Counted from the stretch's first letter, positions 10,916 to 21,430 are shown. The stretch is 64,000 bases of DNA from Pseudomonas alkylphenolica (GCF_004025535.1 NZ_QJRG01000044.1:248001-312000), one strand, 5' to 3'. Translations and numbers: made by a program. Notes: generated by a model from the letters alone, not told the origin.

Positions 10916-11962
10916 ATGAACCTGTCGATCAATCGTGTTTTCAGCCTGTTTGCCGCCCCCGCCCTGGCCGCTGTGGTGGGCTGGCTGCCGCCGCTGGCCC
11001 AGGCGGTCGAGGTCCGTGAGATTCGTATCGCCGTGCCCGACCTGAGCGCGGGCACGAAGAACTCCGGTGGCGGCGTCAGCGATGTACTGCGTAACCAGCA
11101 GCTACTGGAAAAAGCCTTTGCGGCCGACGGCATCAAGATCCAGTGGAACTACTTCAAGGGCGCAGGCCCGGTGATCAACGAAGCTTTTGCCAACGGCCAG
11201 GTCGACTTCGCGTACCTGGGTGATCTGGCTGCCATCATCGGCAAGGCCAATGGCGTGGACACGCGCTTGCTGGCGGCCACGGGGCGCGGCATCAAGCATT
11301 ACCTCGGTGTGGTCCCTGGTAGCGGCATCAAGACCTTGCAAGACCTGAAAGGCAAACGCGTGGCGATCTTTCGCGGCACCGCCAGCCAGTTGTCGTTTGA
11401 CGCAGCCCTGGCCAGCCAGGGGCTGAGCGAGAAAGACCTGAAAGTGATCAACCTCGACTTCAGTGCCGCCGTGGCCGCGCTGGCCGCCCGGCAGATCGAT
11501 GCCACCTGGGGCCTGTCGGGCCTGAATGCGCTGCAGGAACGCGGTTTGGCCGAGTTGCCGCTGAACACCCGTGACCTGGGCGGCGTGGGCAGTATTCAGG
11601 CGGTGCTGGTGGGCGCGGGTGCGTTTGTCGATGCTCACCCCGAGCTGGTGCAACGTCTGCTCGAGACGCAGCAGCAGGCGGTGCAGTGGTTGAGCGATGA
11701 AAACAACAAAACGGCCTATATCGAACTGGTCTCGGAACTGGCCAGCTACCCACCGGTGATCCTCCAGCGTGACTTGCAGGACGAGGTACTGGGGCAGACG
11801 TTTCGCTCAAGCCTCGACCAGCCGTTCCTCGATCAGCTCCAGGCCTCGGTGGACCTGGCTGCCGAGCAACGGCTGATCCGCAAGCCGTTCAAGGTCAGCC
11901 AGTGGCTGGCGCCTCAGGCTACCCGGCCAGCACCTGCAGCGCTGGCTGCTGATCGAGGCTGA
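10916..11962 (+). CDS. atsR: sulfate-ester ABC transporter periplasmic binding protein AtsR
   Basis: A 348-aa periplasmic substrate-binding protein of the SsuA/TauA (NMT1-like) type. The N-terminus has a signal peptide with a hydrophobic core (residues about 9-27) ending LAQA. The mature part contains the family stretch GQVDFAYLGDLAAIIGKANG and DLKGKRVAIFRGTASQLSFD. An AAGGAG ribosome site precedes the ATG. It would capture sulfate esters for AtsB/AtsC, which are encoded divergently. In P. putida S-313 atsR is linked to atsK; here sftR lies between them. Its 3' end overlaps sftR by 44 bp, tail to tail. Confidence 0.9.
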   Translation: MNLSINRVFSLFAAPALAAVVGWLPPLAQAVEVREIRIAVPDLSAGTKNSGGGVSDVLRNQQLLEKAFAADGIKIQWNYFKGAGPVINEAFANGQVDFAYLGDLAAIIGKANGVDTRLLAATGRGIKHYLGVVPGSGIKTLQDLKGKRVAIFRGTASQLSFDAALASQGLSEKDLKVINLDFSAAVAALAARQIDATWGLSGLNALQERGLAELPLNTRDLGGVGSIQAVLVGAGAFVDAHPELVQRLLETQQQAVQWLSDENNKTAYIELVSELASYPPVILQRDLQDEVLGQTFRSSLDQPFLDQLQASVDLAAEQRLIRKPFKVSQWLAPQATRPAPAALAADRG

Positions 11963-12845
11963 TCAGGGTATCGATCATCGCCCGCGCCGCCGGTGACAGG
12001 CGAAACCCGCTGCGGCTGACGATGCCGCAGCGGGCATTGAGGCTGTCGAGGTTAGCCGGCAGGTTGCGCCAGTGCAGCCGTACCAGGCGCCCTTGGCGAA
12101 TATCCTCGGCAAAGGCTTCTTCGGTGCCGATGCCAATGGCATCGCTGGCCAGCACTCGGTGCAGCAGCGTCGGCAGGTGCTCAGTGAGCAACTGCGGGGT
12201 GAAGTCGGTTTTGCCGCTGAGGTTGGCCAGCAGTTTGCGTACGCCCGGTGGAATCAGTGTGGTCGCCAGCGGGTAGTCGAACATGTCGTTTGTCGACAGG
12301 CTTTCCTTGGCCAGCAACGGATGCCCCGGACGGCAGAAAAACAGACCGCGACGCTGGTTCAGGGGCACAGTGTGAAAGTTCGGGTCTGCTTCGAACTGAC
12401 GGATGTCGGCGATGAAGAACTCGATCTCTTCGCGGTTCAAGGCCCGACTGAGTTTCTCCCAGTTATCCACTTCGAGGCGGGTGTGTACCTTGGGGTAAGC
12501 CTGAAGGAATTGCGCCAGCGCCCGCGGCACCAACTGCACTGCCGGCGCCGGCCCGCAGCCGAAATGCAGCTCGCCGGCATCGAGCTTGGTCATCTGCAGC
12601 ACTTCGCTACTCAACTGCGCGGCGCCTTGCACTAGGCGCAAGGCGTGCTGTAGCACCACCTGGCCTTCCGGGGTGGGGCGCAACTCCTTGTTGCCACGGT
12701 CGACCAGCACGCACCCGAACTCCTGTTCCAGGCCCTGGATACTCCGGCTGAAAGCCGGTTGGGTAATGCCCATGGCGTCTGCCGCGCGGACAAAACTGCG
12801 GTGTTCAGTAAGGGCGATGAAGTAACGCAGTTGGCGAAGATCCAT
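11919..12845 (-). CDS. sftR: LysR-type regulator of sulfate-ester use SftR
   Basis: A 308-aa LysR regulator: winged HTH at residues 1-60 (RAADAMGITQPAFSRSIQGL) and an effector-binding domain from about 90. The ATG at 12845 (MDLRQLRYF) is preferred because GGGAAAG lies just upstream and LysR proteins usually begin this way; an ATG 15 bp earlier is also possible. It sits inside the ats cluster between atsR and atsK, the setting of SftR, which activates ats genes when sulfate is scarce in P. putida. The symbol rests on that context; the family is certain. Confidence 0.8.
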   Translation of the reverse strand: MDLRQLRYFIALTEHRSFVRAADAMGITQPAFSRSIQGLEQEFGCVLVDRGNKELRPTPEGQVVLQHALRLVQGAAQLSSEVLQMTKLDAGELHFGCGPAPAVQLVPRALAQFLQAYPKVHTRLEVDNWEKLSRALNREEIEFFIADIRQFEADPNFHTVPLNQRRGLFFCRPGHPLLAKESLSTNDMFDYPLATTLIPPGVRKLLANLSGKTDFTPQLLTEHLPTLLHRVLASDAIGIGTEEAFAEDIRQGRLVRLHWRNLPANLDSLNARCGIVSRSGFRLSPAARAMIDTLISLDQQPALQVLAG

Positions 12846-12907
12846 ATGCTTTCCCGGCATTCCAAAAATACGGCGAAGGTATTTGCCGCCACGAAGCCTC
12901 AGGTTTT

Positions 12908-12968
12908 AAATGCAAGCTCTTATTCCGTCAATGAAGCACTTGAATATCTGTTAGAGCTTATTTGCATA
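12908..12968. promoter_or_regulatory. imperfect inverted repeat in the sftR-atsK divergent gap
   Basis: AAATGCAAGCTCT at 12908-12920 is mirrored by AGAGCTTATTTGCAT at about 12953-12967, with a 3-nt insertion in one arm. A TATTCC half like that in the atsB/atsR repeats follows the left arm. It may be the LysR-type binding region controlling atsK. Weak evidence. Confidence 0.3.
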
Positions 12969-13026
12969 TAGATAGCGCCAGTGTTTTATCGGCATTTTCC
13001 CAGAGCAGCCAGATGAGGGTCGTCAC

Positions 13027-13926
13027 ATGAGCAATGCCGCACACGCCGTAGCACCGAGCAACCACGTGCTGGACATCCATCCGGTGGCCGGACGCATCGG
13101 TGCCGAGATTCGCGGGGTCCAGTTGAGTGCCGACCTTGAGCCTGCCGTGATCGAGGCCATCCAGGCCGCGCTGGTGGAGCACAAGGTGATCTTCTTCCGC
13201 GCCCAGCATCACCTCGACGACCAGGGCCAGGAAGCATTTGCGCACCTGCTGGGTGAGCCGATTGCCCACCCCACAGTGCCGGTTCGCGAAGGCACGCGCT
13301 TTCTGCTGGAACTGGATGGCGAGCGTCGGGCCAACTCCTGGCATACCGATGTGACCTTCGTCGAGGCTTACCCGAAGGCATCGATCCTGCGCTCGGTGGT
13401 CGCGCCGGCGTCGGGTGGCGACACGGTCTGGGCCAACACGGCGACGGCCTACCAGGACCTCCCGGCCGAACTGCAGGCCCTGGCCGACAAGCTCTGGGCA
13501 GTCCACAGCAACGAATACGACTATGCGGCCGCCAAGCCGAATGTCACCGCCGAGCAGCAGGAAAGCTACCGTCGTATCTTCACCTCGACAGTGTATGAAA
13601 CCGAGCATCCGGTGGTGCGCGTACACCCGGTCAGCGGCGAAAAGCACCTGTTGCTCGGCCACTTCGTCAAACGCCTCAAGGGCTATTCGCAGTTTGACTC
13701 CAGCCACCTGTTCAACCTGCTGCAGAGCCATGTCACGCGCCTGGAAAATACCGTGCGCTGGCGCTGGCAGGCGGGTGACGTGGCGATCTGGGACAACCGT
13801 GGCACCCAGCACTATGCCGTCGATGATTACGGCACGCAGAACCGGGTTGTGCGTCGGGTAACCTTGCAGGGCGATGTGCCGGTCGGCATCAACGGCCAGC
13901 GCAGCCGCACCACCCGCGGGGCATAA
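13027..13926 (+). CDS. atsK: 2-oxoglutarate-dependent sulfate-ester dioxygenase AtsK
   Basis: A 299-aa Fe(II)/2-oxoglutarate dioxygenase of the TauD family that oxidatively cleaves alkyl sulfate esters to an aldehyde and sulfate. The metal triad is His106, Asp108 (WHTDVTF) and His262; 2-oxoglutarate contacts are Thr133, Arg273 and Arg277. Each is two residues below the numbers reported for P. putida AtsK (301 aa), which makes this an AtsK rather than TauD. A GAGGG-like site lies 10 bases before the ATG. It is divergent from sftR and convergent with the porin gene. Confidence 0.92.
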   Translation: MSNAAHAVAPSNHVLDIHPVAGRIGAEIRGVQLSADLEPAVIEAIQAALVEHKVIFFRAQHHLDDQGQEAFAHLLGEPIAHPTVPVREGTRFLLELDGERRANSWHTDVTFVEAYPKASILRSVVAPASGGDTVWANTATAYQDLPAELQALADKLWAVHSNEYDYAAAKPNVTAEQQESYRRIFTSTVYETEHPVVRVHPVSGEKHLLLGHFVKRLKGYSQFDSSHLFNLLQSHVTRLENTVRWRWQAGDVAIWDNRGTQHYAVDDYGTQNRVVRRVTLQGDVPVGINGQRSRTTRGA

Positions 13927-13932
13927 ACGGCA

Positions 13933-13957
13933 GGGCGGCGACCCTGGGTCGCCGCCC
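13933..13957. terminator. hairpin between convergent atsK and porin genes
   Basis: GGGCGGCGACC (13933-13943) and GGTCGCCGCCC (13947-13957) form a perfect 11-bp stem with a 3-nt loop, in the 35-bp gap between two converging stops. No T run lies on either side, so a bidirectional, possibly Rho-assisted terminator is the best reading. Confidence 0.6.
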
Positions 13958-13961
13958 GGGC

Positions 13962-15215
13962 TCAGAGAATGCTGATCGGGTAACTGATGATCAGACGGTT
14001 CTCATCGAAGGCGTTGGTACTGTAGTCGCGGCGCATGGTCGAGTTGCGCCATTTCACCGACAGGTTCTTCAGCGTGCCGGACTGGATCACGTAGGCCAGC
14101 TCCGATTCACGTGCCCATTCTTCGCCATCGCTGACCGTTGCGGTGTGCACATTGTCACCGCTGATGTAGCGGTTCATCAGGGTCAGGCCGGGGATACCGA
14201 CACCGGCAAAGTTGAAGTCGTGGCGCACTTGCCAGGAGCGTTCCTTGGCATTGTCGAAGCTGGAGTTGTAGCTGTCGTTGGCCAGCGAGCCGCCACTGGT
14301 GCCGTTGACCCGCATCCAGGCATCGTCACCACTGACTTTCTGCAGGCCGACGTAGAAGGTGTTGCTCCCGTACTTGGCCGACAGCAGGGCAGACGCGGTG
14401 CGGTTGTCCAGCTCACCGGCCCGTTCGGCGCCATCTTCCTTGCCGAAAAAGTAGCCGAGGTTGGCGCCCAGGGTCCAGTCGCCCAGAGGCTGGCTGTGTA
14501 CCAGGTTGATGTACTGCTGGCTGTAGATGTCTTTGAGCTCGGCATTCCACAGGCCGATCAGCGTACGTTTGTCGTTGAAGCTGTACTCGCCACCGACAAA
14601 ATTGAAACGGTCGGAGGTAAAGGCCGCCTTGCCGTTCATCGACATGTCTTCCATGCTCGCGTCGTTGCGCGGGCTGTTGCCACGGAACTGGCCGGCGTAC
14701 AGGGTCAGGCCGGCGATTTCCTGGGAAGTGATCTGCCCGCCGCGGAACGTTTGCGGCAACGAGCGGCCATCGTCCGAGCGCAGGATCGGCAGTACCGGCA
14801 TCCACTCGCCCATTTTCAGTTCGGTGTTGGAGACCTTGGCCTTGAGGGCCACACCCAGGCGACCAAAGTCATCGGCAGGGCGGCCATCGTCATGCACCGG
14901 CAACAGGTGGGTGCCGGCGGTGCCTTTGCCGCCATCCAGCTTGACCGAATACAGCCCCAGTACATCGACGCCGAAACCGACAACGCCCTGAGTGAACCCC
15001 GAGCGTGCATCGAGAATGAAGCTTTGGGTCCATTCTTCGCCTTTGCTTTGCGGGTAGGCCGGGTCGACGAAGTTACGGTTGATGTAGAAGTTGCGCAGGT
15101 TGAGGCTGGCTTTGGCGTCTTCGATAAAGCCGCCTTCAGTTGCTACGGCGGGCAAGGCGCAAGCCATGGCCAGCAGGCCGGGAAGCAGGTGTCGTGCGGT
15201 GGGAGGTGTGGTCAT
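13962..15215 (-). CDS. OprD-family outer-membrane porin
   Basis: A 417-aa porin. The start at 15215 gives a signal peptide (MTTPPTARHLLPGLLAMACA, ending near AVAT) with AAGAGA upstream; the reading frame extends further but without family character. The mature N-terminus GGFIEDAKASLNLRNFYINR and GEEWTQSFILDARSGFTQG are standard OprD-family segments, and the protein ends with beta-barrel strands. Next to atsK, it probably admits sulfate esters or a related organosulfur compound; a porin is also found in the P. aeruginosa ats region. Substrate is inferred. Confidence 0.85.
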   Translation of the reverse strand: MTTPPTARHLLPGLLAMACALPAVATEGGFIEDAKASLNLRNFYINRNFVDPAYPQSKGEEWTQSFILDARSGFTQGVVGFGVDVLGLYSVKLDGGKGTAGTHLLPVHDDGRPADDFGRLGVALKAKVSNTELKMGEWMPVLPILRSDDGRSLPQTFRGGQITSQEIAGLTLYAGQFRGNSPRNDASMEDMSMNGKAAFTSDRFNFVGGEYSFNDKRTLIGLWNAELKDIYSQQYINLVHSQPLGDWTLGANLGYFFGKEDGAERAGELDNRTASALLSAKYGSNTFYVGLQKVSGDDAWMRVNGTSGGSLANDSYNSSFDNAKERSWQVRHDFNFAGVGIPGLTLMNRYISGDNVHTATVSDGEEWARESELAYVIQSGTLKNLSVKWRNSTMRRDYSTNAFDENRLIISYPISIL

Positions 15216-15413
15216 CTTCGCTATGTCTCTTGTTTTTATGTAAGCCGAAACCGTCCGCTGTGACGTGTTGAGGTCACAGGCCGGGTAGCGATCTTTGGGT
15301 GCGGCATGAAGAAGCTGCGAAAGGATGGTGCGGTGGCGGGGAGGGGGAATCAATTCGTTACAAGCGGTACTGGGCGATAACCGAACACTAACTGGTTAGT
15401 TACTTTTGATTTT

Positions 15414-15476
15414 GTAGGAGCGGATTTATCCGCGATGAACTGCGGTGAAGTCCATCGCGGATAAATCCGCTCCTAC
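15414..15476. repeat. REP-type inverted repeat
   Basis: GTAGGAGCGGATTTATCCGC (from 15414) through 15437 is exactly repeated in inverse at 15453-15476: a perfect 24-bp inverted repeat around a 15-nt loop. The GGAGCGGATTTATCCGCGA core is the common dispersed extragenic palindrome of P. putida-type genomes; a second element lies at 43622-43668. It lies between the porin start and the ttgC terminator. Confidence 0.8.
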
Positions 15477-15496
15477 AGCGTGTGTGCATGGCGAAT

Positions 15497-15521
15497 AAAA
15501 AGCCCACCGCAAGGGTGGGCT
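15497..15521 (-). terminator. Rho-independent terminator of ttgABC
   Basis: On the minus strand AGCCCACC, a 5-nt loop and GGTGGGCT are followed by five T. It lies 20 bp after the ttgC stop and closes the ttgABC operon. Confidence 0.85.
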
Positions 15522-15540
15522 CTGGTCACTCAACGGCTAC

Positions 15541-16995
15541 TCAGCTTTTTGGCGACTCAACCGCCGCCTGCTGCTGGGCCTGACCAGTCTGTTCGTACCA
15601 GCCGCCACCGAGGGCTTTGTACAGGTTGACCTCACTCACCAGCTGCGACAGCCGGTCGGTGATCAGCGACTGCTGGCTGTTGAACAGCTGACGCTGGGCA
15701 TCCAGGAACGTCAGGTTGCTGTCGACACCGATGCGGTAGCGACGCTCGGCCAGGCGGTAGTAGTCCTGGTTGGCAGACACCAGATCACGCTGGGCTTGCA
15801 ACTGCTCGTTGAAGGTCTTGCGCGCCGCGAGGCCATCGGAGACTTCCTGGAAGGCGGTCTGGATGGTTTTCTCGTACTTGGCGACGTTGATGTCCTTCTG
15901 GATCTTCGAGTAGTCGAGGCTGGCGCGCAGCGCTCCGGCGTTGAAGATCGGCAGGTTGATCTGCGGCTGGAACAACCAGGTACCGGAACCGCCGTTGAAC
16001 AGCCCGCTCATGTCCGGGCTGATGGTGCCGGCGTTGGCGGTCAGGCTGATGCTCGGGAAGAACGCAGCCCGGGCGGCGCCGATGTTGGCGTTGGCAGCTT
16101 TGAGCAGGTGCTCGGCTTCCTGGATGTCCGGACGGCGATGCAGCACGTCGGACGGCAGGCCTGCCGGTACCTCGGCGAGCAGGTCGCTGTCGAGGTCCTT
16201 GGCCGCCGGCAGGTTGGCCGGAATGCCGGTGCCGAGCAGCACAGCCAGGCTGTTCTGGTCCTGGGCAACCAGGCGCTGGTACTGGGCCAACTTGACCCGC
16301 GCACCTTCTACCGATGTGCGCGCCTGGCTCAGGTCCAGGGCCGAAGCCACTCCCACTTCATTGCTGCGCAAGGTCAATGCGTAGCTCTGCTCGTAGGTCT
16401 TGAGGGTGTCTTCGGTGAGCTTGAGCAGGTCCTGATCGGCCTGCCAGGTGAAGTAGGCGTTGGCCACGCTGGCCACCAGGGCGATCTGGGTCGAGCGCCG
16501 CGCTTCTTCACTGGACAGGTAGATTTCCAGTTGCTGCTCGGTGAGGCTGCGCACACGACCGAACAGGTCGAGTTCGTAGGCACTCACGCCAAGGGTGGCC
16601 GAGTAGGTGCTGGTGATACCCGCTTCACCGGACTGCGACATGTCCGCCGGCAAACGCTGACGATTGCCGCTACCGGTGGCGCTGACCGCCGGGAACAGAT
16701 CGGCCCGCTGGATGCGGTACTGCGCCCGGTAGGCATCGATGTTCAGCGCCGCGACCTTCAGGTCGCGGTTGTTGACCAGCGAGGTCTGGATCAGTTGCTG
16801 CAGCGCCGGGTCATGGAAAAACTGACGCCAGCCTTGTTCGGCAGCGGCCACTTGCGCCGACTCGGTCGGCGAGTAGGCAGGGCCTTGCGGCCACTGCGCG
16901 GCCACCGGCGATTCCGGGGTCTGGTAGTCAGGGATCAGCGAGCAACCGCCCAACATGAAAGCGGTGATCGCCAGGGACAACAGGGACTTACTCAT
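15541..16995 (-). CDS. ttgC: outer-membrane efflux lipoprotein TtgC
   Basis: A 484-aa OprM/TolC-type channel of the TtgABC RND pump. The N-terminus is a lipoprotein signal with lipobox LGGC (Cys18). Two OEP repeats follow, with [16 protein letters not shown] and [22 protein letters not shown] segments in the first and [12 protein letters not shown] in the second. It overlaps ttgB by 4 bp and ends before a strong terminator. The same channel is called MepC or ArpC in other P. putida strains. Confidence 0.94.
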   Translation of the reverse strand: MSKSLLSLAITAFMLGGCSLIPDYQTPESPVAAQWPQGPAYSPTESAQVAAAEQGWRQFFHDPALQQLIQTSLVNNRDLKVAALNIDAYRAQYRIQRADLFPAVSATGSGNRQRLPADMSQSGEAGITSTYSATLGVSAYELDLFGRVRSLTEQQLEIYLSSEEARRSTQIALVASVANAYFTWQADQDLLKLTEDTLKTYEQSYALTLRSNEVGVASALDLSQARTSVEGARVKLAQYQRLVAQDQNSLAVLLGTGIPANLPAAKDLDSDLLAEVPAGLPSDVLHRRPDIQEAEHLLKAANANIGAARAAFFPSISLTANAGTISPDMSGLFNGGSGTWLFQPQINLPIFNAGALRASLDYSKIQKDINVAKYEKTIQTAFQEVSDGLAARKTFNEQLQAQRDLVSANQDYYRLAERRYRIGVDSNLTFLDAQRQLFNSQQSLITDRLSQLVSEVNLYKALGGGWYEQTGQAQQQAAVESPKS

Positions 16996-19900
16996 TGCCC
17001 AGCCTCATTGCGTGGAGTGGCAGGGGTGGCGTCTTCTTCTTCGGCTTTTTTGCCGGTGAACATCGACGACACGGTAACGAAGAACAGGGGTACCCAGAAA
17101 ATCGCCAGTACGGTGGCAGTCAACATCCCGCCGATTACCCCGGTACCGATGGCGTGCTGGCTGCCCGAGCCTGCACCGGTAGAGGTAGCCAACGGTACCA
17201 CGCCGAGGATGAACGCCAGCGAGGTCATGATGATCGGCCGCAAGCGCATCCGGCAGGCTTCGATGGCCGCATCGACCAGGCTGCGGCCCTGCTCGTGCAG
17301 TTCCTTGGCGAATTCAACGATCAGGATCGCGTTCTTCGCCGCCAAGCCGATGGTGGTCAACAGACCGACCTGGAAGTACACGTCGTTGGACAGGCCGCGC
17401 AGGCTGGTGGCCAACAGCGCACCGATGATCCCGAGCGGCACCACGAGCATGACCGCGATCGGAATCGACCAGCTTTCATACAGCGCCGCCAGGCACAGGA
17501 ACACCATCAATAGCGACAGCGCGTACAGGGCAGGGGCCTGGGAGCCCGACAGGCGCTCCTCGTACGACAGACCGGTCCAGGAGTAACCGATACCCTTGGG
17601 CAGTTGCGCCGCGATACGTTCAACCTCGAGCATGGCCTCACCGGTACTGTAGCCAGGGGCTGGCGCACCGAGGATCTCCATGGCTTCCACACCGTTGTAA
17701 CGCGCAAGCTTCGGTGCACCGTAGATCCACTCGCCTTTGGCGAAGGAGGAGAACGGCACCATCTCGCCAGCGGCGTTGCGCACGTACCACTTCTGCAGGT
17801 CTTCAGGGCTCATGCGCGAAGCGGACTCACCCTGGATGTAGACCTTCTTCACCCGACCGCGGTCGATGAAGTCGTTGACGTAGCTGGCACCCAGGGCAAT
17901 CGACAGGGTGTTGTTGATGTCGGCAATGGTCACGCCCAAGGCACTGGCGCGCTCGTCGTCGACGGTCAGCTGGTATTGCGGTTCATCGTTCAGGCCGTTC
18001 GGACGCACCGCCGAGAGGATCTTGCTCTGCGCGGCCATACCAAGGAACTGGTTGCGCGCTTCCATCAGCTTGTCGTGACCGACACCGGAACGGTCTTGCA
18101 GGAACACGTCGAAACCGGTGGCGTTACCCAGCTCCAGTACCGCAGGCGGGGCGAAGGCGAACACCATCGCGTCACGGAAGGTGAAGAAGTGCTGCTGGGC
18201 GCGGGCGGCCAGGTTGAACACGTTGTTCTCGGCAGAACGCTCTTCCCATGGCTTGAGCATGATGAAGGCCATACCCGAGCTCTGGCCGCGACCGGCGAAG
18301 TTGAAGCCGTTAACGGTGAACACCGAAGCGACGGTGTCGGCTTCCTTGTCCAGCAGGTAGCTGCGCATCTCGTCGATCACCACCTGGGTCCGCTCGGCAC
18401 TGGAGCCGGCCGGTGTCTGTACCTGGGCAAACAGTACGCCCTGGTCTTCTTCCGGGAGGAACGCGGTAGGGATGCGGGTGAACAGCCAGATCATGCCGAC
18501 CACGATCAACAGGTAGGCCAGCAGGTACGGCGCCTTGTGCCGCAACATGTTGCCCACACCGCGCTCGTAGCTCTGTACGCTGCGATCGAAGTTACGGTTG
18601 AACCAGCCGAAGAAACCGCGTTTGGGAACGTGATGTTCACCCTTTGGAATTGCCTTGAGCATGGTTGCGCACAGGGCCGGGGTGAAGATCAGCGCGACCA
18701 GTACCGACAGTGCCATGGCCGAAACGATGGTGATCGAGAACTGCTTGTAGATCACCCCGGTCGAGCCGCTGAAGAATGCCATTGGCAGCAGTACTGCCGA
18801 GAGCACCATGGCGATACCCACCAGTGCGCCCTGGATCTGGCCCATGGACTTCTTGGTGGCTTCCTTGGGTGACAGGCCTTCTTCGGCCATTACCCGCTCG
18901 ACGTTCTCCACCACGACGATGGCATCGTCCACCAATAGACCGATGGCCAGTACCATGCCGAACATGGTCAGGGTGTTGATGCTGAAGCCGGCGGCGGCGA
19001 GGATGCCGAAGGTACCGAGCAATACCACCGGTACCGTCATCGTGGTGATGATGGTTGCGCGGAAGTTTTGCAGGAACAGGTACATCACCAGGAACACCAG
19101 CACGATCGCTTCGATCAGGGTGTGGATTACCCCGCTGATCGATTCGGTCACCACTGGCGTGGTGTCATACGGGAACACCGCCTTCATGCCTTCCGGGAAG
19201 AACGGCTCGAGGTCGCTGATGGTCTTGCGCAGTGCCTTGGCAGTGTCCAGGGCGTTGGCACCGGTCGCCAGCTTGACCGCCAGACCCGAAGCCGGCTTGC
19301 CGTTGAACTGCGCGCTGACGGCATAGTTTTCACCGCCCAGGCTGACCTTGGCGACATCGCTCAGGCGTACCTGCGAGCCATCGCGGTTGACCTTGAGCAG
19401 GATCTTCTCGAACTGCTCGGCGGTCTGCAGGCGGGTCTTGCCGATGATCGTGGCGTTCAGCTGCGTGCCAGGCAGGGCCGGCAGGCCGCCGAGCTGGCCA
19501 GAGGAAATCTGCACGTTCTGTGCGGCCACGGCAGTGCGCACGTCGACGGGGGTCAGCTGGTACTTGTTGAGCTTGGCCGGGTCGAGCCAGATACGCATCG
19601 CATACTGGGCACCGAACACCTGGAAGTCACCGACACCGGCTGTCCGCGAGATCGGGTCCTGCATGTTGGAGACGATGTAGTTGGCCAGGTCGTCCTTGGT
19701 CATGCTGCCGTCTTCAGACACCAGGCCGATTACCAGCAGGAAGTTCTTCACCGCCTTGGTAACGCGAATACCCTGTTGCTGTACTTCTTGCGGCAGCAAC
19801 GGGGTCGCCAGGTTCAGCTTGTTCTGGACCTGGACCTGTGCGGTATCGGGGTTGGTGCCCTGCTCGAAGGTCGCGGTAATGGTCATGGTGCCGTCGGAGT

Positions 19901-20147
19901 TACTTTCCGACGAGACATAACGCAGGTTATCGATACCGTTGAGCTGTTGCTCGATCACCTGAACCACAGTGTCCTGTACGGTCTGCGCCGAGGCGCCCGG
20001 ATAGGTTACGGCGATGGCGATGGCCGGTGGCGCAATGCTCGGGTACTGGTTGATTGGCAACTTGAGGATCGACAACGCGCCGACCAACATGATCACCAAG
20101 GCGATCACCCAGGCAAAAATCGGGCGATCGATAAAAAATCTCGACAT
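16992..20147 (-). CDS. ttgB: RND inner-membrane efflux transporter TtgB
   Basis: A 1051-aa HAE1-family proton-driven pump of antibiotics and aromatic solvents. It has 12 membrane helices and two large periplasmic loops. The proton relay pair Asp407-Asp408 is in [17 protein letters not shown] of helix 4, and the helix 10 Lys falls in [20 protein letters not shown]. The start [20 protein letters not shown] is the family standard. It follows ttgA by 3 bp and overlaps ttgC by 4 bp. Confidence 0.96.
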   Translation of the reverse strand: MSRFFIDRPIFAWVIALVIMLVGALSILKLPINQYPSIAPPAIAIAVTYPGASAQTVQDTVVQVIEQQLNGIDNLRYVSSESNSDGTMTITATFEQGTNPDTAQVQVQNKLNLATPLLPQEVQQQGIRVTKAVKNFLLVIGLVSEDGSMTKDDLANYIVSNMQDPISRTAGVGDFQVFGAQYAMRIWLDPAKLNKYQLTPVDVRTAVAAQNVQISSGQLGGLPALPGTQLNATIIGKTRLQTAEQFEKILLKVNRDGSQVRLSDVAKVSLGGENYAVSAQFNGKPASGLAVKLATGANALDTAKALRKTISDLEPFFPEGMKAVFPYDTTPVVTESISGVIHTLIEAIVLVFLVMYLFLQNFRATIITTMTVPVVLLGTFGILAAAGFSINTLTMFGMVLAIGLLVDDAIVVVENVERVMAEEGLSPKEATKKSMGQIQGALVGIAMVLSAVLLPMAFFSGSTGVIYKQFSITIVSAMALSVLVALIFTPALCATMLKAIPKGEHHVPKRGFFGWFNRNFDRSVQSYERGVGNMLRHKAPYLLAYLLIVVGMIWLFTRIPTAFLPEEDQGVLFAQVQTPAGSSAERTQVVIDEMRSYLLDKEADTVASVFTVNGFNFAGRGQSSGMAFIMLKPWEERSAENNVFNLAARAQQHFFTFRDAMVFAFAPPAVLELGNATGFDVFLQDRSGVGHDKLMEARNQFLGMAAQSKILSAVRPNGLNDEPQYQLTVDDERASALGVTIADINNTLSIALGASYVNDFIDRGRVKKVYIQGESASRMSPEDLQKWYVRNAAGEMVPFSSFAKGEWIYGAPKLARYNGVEAMEILGAPAPGYSTGEAMLEVERIAAQLPKGIGYSWTGLSYEERLSGSQAPALYALSLLMVFLCLAALYESWSIPIAVMLVVPLGIIGALLATSLRGLSNDVYFQVGLLTTIGLAAKNAILIVEFAKELHEQGRSLVDAAIEACRMRLRPIIMTSLAFILGVVPLATSTGAGSGSQHAIGTGVIGGMLTATVLAIFWVPLFFVTVSSMFTGKKAEEEDATPATPRNEAGQ

Positions 20148-20150
20148 GGT

Positions 20151-21302
20151 TTACTCCCCTTTGGCCCCTGCATTCGTTGCATTGGCCTGGGTGGTCTGGG
20201 CAGGCTTGACGTTGGTGGCTTCGCTGACCTTCACCTCGACACCCGGTTTGACGTACTGCAGGCCTTCGGTGATCACGCGGTCACCGGCGTTGAGGCCTTC
20301 CTGGATCAGCCACTCGCTGCCAACGGTCCGGCTGGCCTTGAGCTGGCGCAGCTCGACCTTGTTTTCCTGGTTGACGATCAGTGCAGTCGGCTGACCCTTG
20401 AGGTCGCGGGTCACGCCTTGCTGCGGCACCAGGATGGCCTGGTCGTTGACGCCGGCCTTCAGGCGCGCGTGGACGAACATGCCCGGCAGCAGGTTGTGTT
20501 CGGGGTTGGGGAACACAGCGCGCAGGGTCACCGAACCTGTGGTCGGGTCAACCGACACTTCGGAGAATTCCAGGCGACCTTCCTGGCGGTAGGTGCTGCC
20601 GTCTTCCAGGGTCAGGGTGACCTTGGCGGCGTTGTCACCGACCTTCTGCAGCTGGCCGCTTTCCAGTTCACGGCGCAGCTTGAGCAGCTCGGCCGAAGAC
20701 TGGGTGACGTCGACGTAGATCGGGTCCAGTTGCTGGATGACGGCCATGGCGTCGGCCTGGCCATTGTTGACCAGGGCGCCTTCGGTGACCGCGGAACGAC
20801 CGATACGGCCGCTCAGCGGGGCCAGCACCTTGGTGTAGCGCAGGTCGATCTGGGCGCTGCGCAGCGCGGCTTCAGCCTGCAAACGTTTGGCTTGCGCGTC
20901 GTCGTATTCCTGACGGCTTACAGCCTGTTCGGCAACCAGCTGCTTGTAGCGTTCGGATAGCGAACGGGTCGATTGCAGGTTGGCCTGGGCGCTGGCCAGG
21001 GTCGCCTCGTACACCGACGGGTCGATCTGGTACAGCTGCTGGCCTTCCTTGACCTCGGTACCTTCCTTGAACAGACGCTTGAGAATGATGCCGTTGACCT
21101 GTGGGCGAACTTCAGCAATGCGGTAGGCCGTGGTCCGCCCCGGCAGGTCGGAGGTGAGGGTATAGGCTTGAGTTTTCAGGGTTACGACGCCGACCTGAGG
21201 CGCTTGCGCAACGGGCGCAGCCTCTTCCTTTTTACAGCCACTGAGCAGTGTTGCCAGGGCGACGGCGGATACCAGAGCGGTAACAGCTGGCTTGAATTGC
21301 AT
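20151..21302 (-). CDS. ttgA: RND periplasmic adaptor lipoprotein TtgA
   Basis: A 383-aa membrane-fusion protein joining TtgB and TtgC. The ATG at 21302 has GAGGATC just upstream and gives a lipoprotein signal with lipobox LLSGC (Cys23); an ATG 36 bp further upstream would spoil the signal. The lipoyl/coiled-coil region contains GTEVKEGQQLYQIDPSVYEA. It is the first gene of ttgABC and is divergent from ttgR across the operator at 21403-21430. Confidence 0.95.
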   Translation of the reverse strand: MQFKPAVTALVSAVALATLLSGCKKEEAAPVAQAPQVGVVTLKTQAYTLTSDLPGRTTAYRIAEVRPQVNGIILKRLFKEGTEVKEGQQLYQIDPSVYEATLASAQANLQSTRSLSERYKQLVAEQAVSRQEYDDAQAKRLQAEAALRSAQIDLRYTKVLAPLSGRIGRSAVTEGALVNNGQADAMAVIQQLDPIYVDVTQSSAELLKLRRELESGQLQKVGDNAAKVTLTLEDGSTYRQEGRLEFSEVSVDPTTGSVTLRAVFPNPEHNLLPGMFVHARLKAGVNDQAILVPQQGVTRDLKGQPTALIVNQENKVELRQLKASRTVGSEWLIQEGLNAGDRVITEGLQYVKPGVEVKVSEATNVKPAQTTQANATNAGAKGE

Positions 21303-21402
21303 GAAGATCCTCGGGTCGCAAGAGCTGAAGACGCTCAAGAATAGTGGAAAGGGTGTTTAAGAAAAAATTCTGTCGAGTGGATAAATAGCTTGCTAAGGAA
21401 TA

Positions 21403-21430
21403 TACTTACATTCATGGTTGTTTGTAAATA
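21403..21430. promoter_or_regulatory. TtgR operator
   Basis: TACTTACATTCATGGTTGTT followed by TGTAAATA is, as far as recalled, the published TtgR operator of P. putida. The palindromic halves are TTACA and TGTAA. It lies 101 bp before ttgA and 132 bp before ttgR and should repress both until aromatic effectors release TtgR. Confidence 0.88.

Noticed and set aside
15796..20960. Long plus-strand frames opposite ttgC, ttgB and ttgA (596, 422 and 630 codons)
   Set aside because: They mirror conserved RND genes, have no recognisable domains and lack ribosome sites.
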